The position numbers were made by a program, and so were the translations under genes. Shown here piece by piece: positions 62,513 to 64,000 of a stretch of DNA of 64,000 nucleotides. Source of the stretch: Rhodobacter sp. (GTDB lineage Bacteria > Pseudomonadota > Alphaproteobacteria > Rhodobacterales > Rhodobacteraceae); NCBI GenBank assembly GCA_027489175.1, contig JAIYAE010000033.1:62001-126000 (forward strand), read 5' to 3'. Position 1 is the first letter of the stretch. Each line of letters begins with the position of its first letter. The notes beneath the pieces are model-generated. The model saw only the letters and a list, made by a program, of their open reading frames with translations. It was not told where the DNA came from and searched no databases.

Positions 62513-62649
62513 GTTGTCTTTCAAGAGCCCTGCAGCCAGCGATAACCGGGCTGACCAGGGCACCGACCGTCAGTCTGAAGGCCTCCGTCTGACGGGTTGC
62601 CGAGGGCCAAGGTCCTTTGACGCGCGTTGCAGATCAAGTGTTTCCTGCC

Positions 62650-63546
62650 CTAGATCAGATCGCGGAACCGTTCGGGTACCAGATAGGTGCGATGGCGATT
62701 ATGGACGCGGCCGTGCTTCCACTCGCCGTTGGTCTTGTCCTGTTGCCAACCCGCTATCATGCGGTTGCGCTGCCAGTCGAACTGAAAGTCGTTGTCGACC
62801 GGGCTTGCCTCTGTTTGAAGACTTTGCAAAAAGCTCACAGCCTCGCTTCCTGATTGCGACCATGATGGCCCGGCAACCACCGTCTTGTCGGGTTCCGAGG
62901 CCTGCATGATGGCATTTCTTGTCGCTTGCCGCGCCAGCAGCATCTCGCGGTCCATGTAGTGCAGATGGAAGAGGAACAGAGACCCAACCATATTCAGCTT
63001 TGGGTAATCGGATCGGTGGCCACCCTGGTTCCAGCGGACGGGAACCGATGTGATGCAGGGTTTGGCGTAGGTGCTGTTAAGGCGGACATGCGGGCGCTGT
63101 CGGAGGATCGGCTTGTCAGGGTCAAGCGGTTCGGGTGTGATATCATACCGATGCACCACCTCGACCGCGAAGGGGGTGATCACACCCACCTCCCTTGCGC
63201 GGGACAGTGCGTCAAGAAGGCTAACCCCTGCGGCTGGATCTGGCACGATGATCTCATCCACATCGTTCAGGACGACCACGTCGAACCGACCAAGAAGCGT
63301 GGCGTTGAAATCGGCCAGCATCGTCCAGCGCTTCATGTCCCAGCCGGGGCCGGGGGTGCTGCGGGGCAGGGTCACGATCTGACAGCCAGCGGTGAAATCG
63401 GGAGGGGTCTGGTCGAACCCGTCCAGCAAGATGAAGAGCTGGTTCCGTGGCACATGCCGGGCGTAATAGTCGACCCAAAGGCGCAGGAAGACATGGTCAT
63501 CGCGGACCATGGTGACGAAGGCGATGTTCGAAGTGTTGGTCGGCAT
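62650..63546 (-). CDS. Glycosyltransferase family 2-like protein
   Basis: A 298-residue protein of the Glyco_tranf_2_4-like type: IAFVTMVRDDHVFLRLWVDYY at the start, GRFDVVVLNDVDEIIVPDP with the metal-binding Asp-x-Asp, and a C-terminal EWKHGRVHNR and VPERFRDLI signature. The ATG at 63546 was chosen; a TTG at 63558 would overlap the preceding gene's stop (TTGA). A tandem paralogue of the gene to the right. Confidence 0.72.
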   Translation of the reverse strand: MPTNTSNIAFVTMVRDDHVFLRLWVDYYARHVPRNQLFILLDGFDQTPPDFTAGCQIVTLPRSTPGPGWDMKRWTMLADFNATLLGRFDVVVLNDVDEIIVPDPAAGVSLLDALSRAREVGVITPFAVEVVHRYDITPEPLDPDKPILRQRPHVRLNSTYAKPCITSVPVRWNQGGHRSDYPKLNMVGSLFLFHLHYMDREMLLARQATRNAIMQASEPDKTVVAGPSWSQSGSEAVSFLQSLQTEASPVDNDFQFDWQRNRMIAGWQQDKTNGEWKHGRVHNRHRTYLVPERFRDLI

Positions 63547-63554
63547 CCGTATCT

Positions 63555-64000
63555 TCAAAGCAGATCGCGAAAACGTTCAGGGACCACAACAGTCCGGTGG
63601 TTCAGCACCCTACCGCGTTTCCAGTAGCCTGACGATTTATCTTTGTGCCAGCCCTCAACCATAAGCTTTCGGGCGCGCCCGAATATGAAATCCCTTTCTT
63701 CCGGGGCTCCCTCATGCTCGAATTTGACAAGGAAGCTTTCAAGATCGGTGGGCGAGCCGGACCAGCCCGGACCTGCAACGATTTCCTTGCCCGGAAGAGA
63801 AGCCTGCATAAGCGCCTGGCGTGCAGTCTGTCGCGCCAAAAGCCGATCACGGTCAACGAACCGCAGGTGGAACAGGTAGAGTGCGGGATCGATGTGAAGT
63901 TCGGCGAAATCCGCTTCGTGGCCACCTAGCGACCAGCGCACCGGGACAGAGGTGATGCATGGCTTGGCATAGATTGTGTTCACCCGCACATGCGGCCGCT
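63555..64000 (-). CDS. Glycosyltransferase family 2-like protein, N-terminus outside the window
   Basis: The last 148 codons of a gene that continues past the right edge. It parallels the previous gene closely: VRVNTIYAKPCITSVPVRW versus VRLNSTYAKPCITSVPVRW, LFHLRFVDRDRLLARQTARQ, and a C-terminus with YWKRGRVLNHRT and VPERFRDLL. An internal GTG at 63989 is not the true start since the homologous frame (RPHVRVN) extends through it. Confidence 0.75.
   Translation of the reverse strand, partial: RPHVRVNTIYAKPCITSVPVRWSLGGHEADFAELHIDPALYLFHLRFVDRDRLLARQTARQALMQASLPGKEIVAGPGWSGSPTDLESFLVKFEHEGAPEERDFIFGRARKLMVEGWHKDKSSGYWKRGRVLNHRTVVVPERFRDLL

Overview
The window is a gene-dense, GC-rich chromosomal stretch of an alphaproteobacterium of the Rhodobacteraceae (Rhodobacter/Gemmobacter/Tabrizicola-like). 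The assignment rests on protein flavour and on gene order: rpiA-gor-hflK-hflC-DUF2065-degP, ccmI-ruvX-DUF1289, the soxBDAG sarcosine oxidase operon, a GAACN7GAAC-type (alphaproteobacterial) LexA box, and the short intergenic repeats common in this family. I see no rRNA, tRNA, CRISPR array, insertion sequence or prophage. Genes are packed with many ATGA/TGATG overlaps, and no intergenic gap exceeds about 290 bases.

Layout. 1-6,000: an edge-truncated conserved protein, thiN, a DMT exporter, and a right-to-left operon of three tandem GST-like genes translationally coupled to L-serine dehydratase. 6,100-13,000: a secreted EF-hand protein, rpiA-gor, then hflK-hflC-DUF2065-degP. 13,000-20,300: three back-to-back palindromes, an SOS-box-controlled fragment of the DnaE2 C-terminus, ferredoxin, a FG-GAP protein, aspartate aminotransferase, sdhE, a MarR-type regulator, a NUDIX hydrolase, glutathione peroxidase and a histone-deacetylase-like protein. 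20,400-25,300: a surface-polysaccharide group (NeuB, two RgpF-like proteins, a WbsX/GH99-like protein). 25,300-29,600: cysK, a large MscS channel and AlaX.

29,700-48,010 is the most distinctive part: a 16-gene right-to-left catabolic operon. It encodes a Gfo/Idh/MocA dehydrogenase, CoA-transferase, enoyl-CoA hydratase, aldehyde dehydrogenase, a CUT1 sugar ABC transporter with two binding proteins, two GMC oxidoreductases, an SDR, a Dabb protein, a DUF993 TIM-barrel-like protein, a LacI regulator and glycerate 2-kinase. In front of its first gene lie two CG-centred LacI-type operators around a TTGACA promoter. I read it as an undescribed route that imports a sugar or polyol derivative, oxidises and cleaves it, and feeds glycerate and acyl-CoA products to central metabolism; the substrate is not evident.

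48,200-64,000: dusA, a Bcr/CflA exporter, a TauE/SafE permease, a possible PhyH-like protein, the ccmI-ruvX-DUF1289 operon, the sarcosine oxidase operon with an unusual single-TM proline/alanine-rich protein between soxB and soxD, a small secreted protein, sodB, and glycosyltransferase-like genes running off the right edge.
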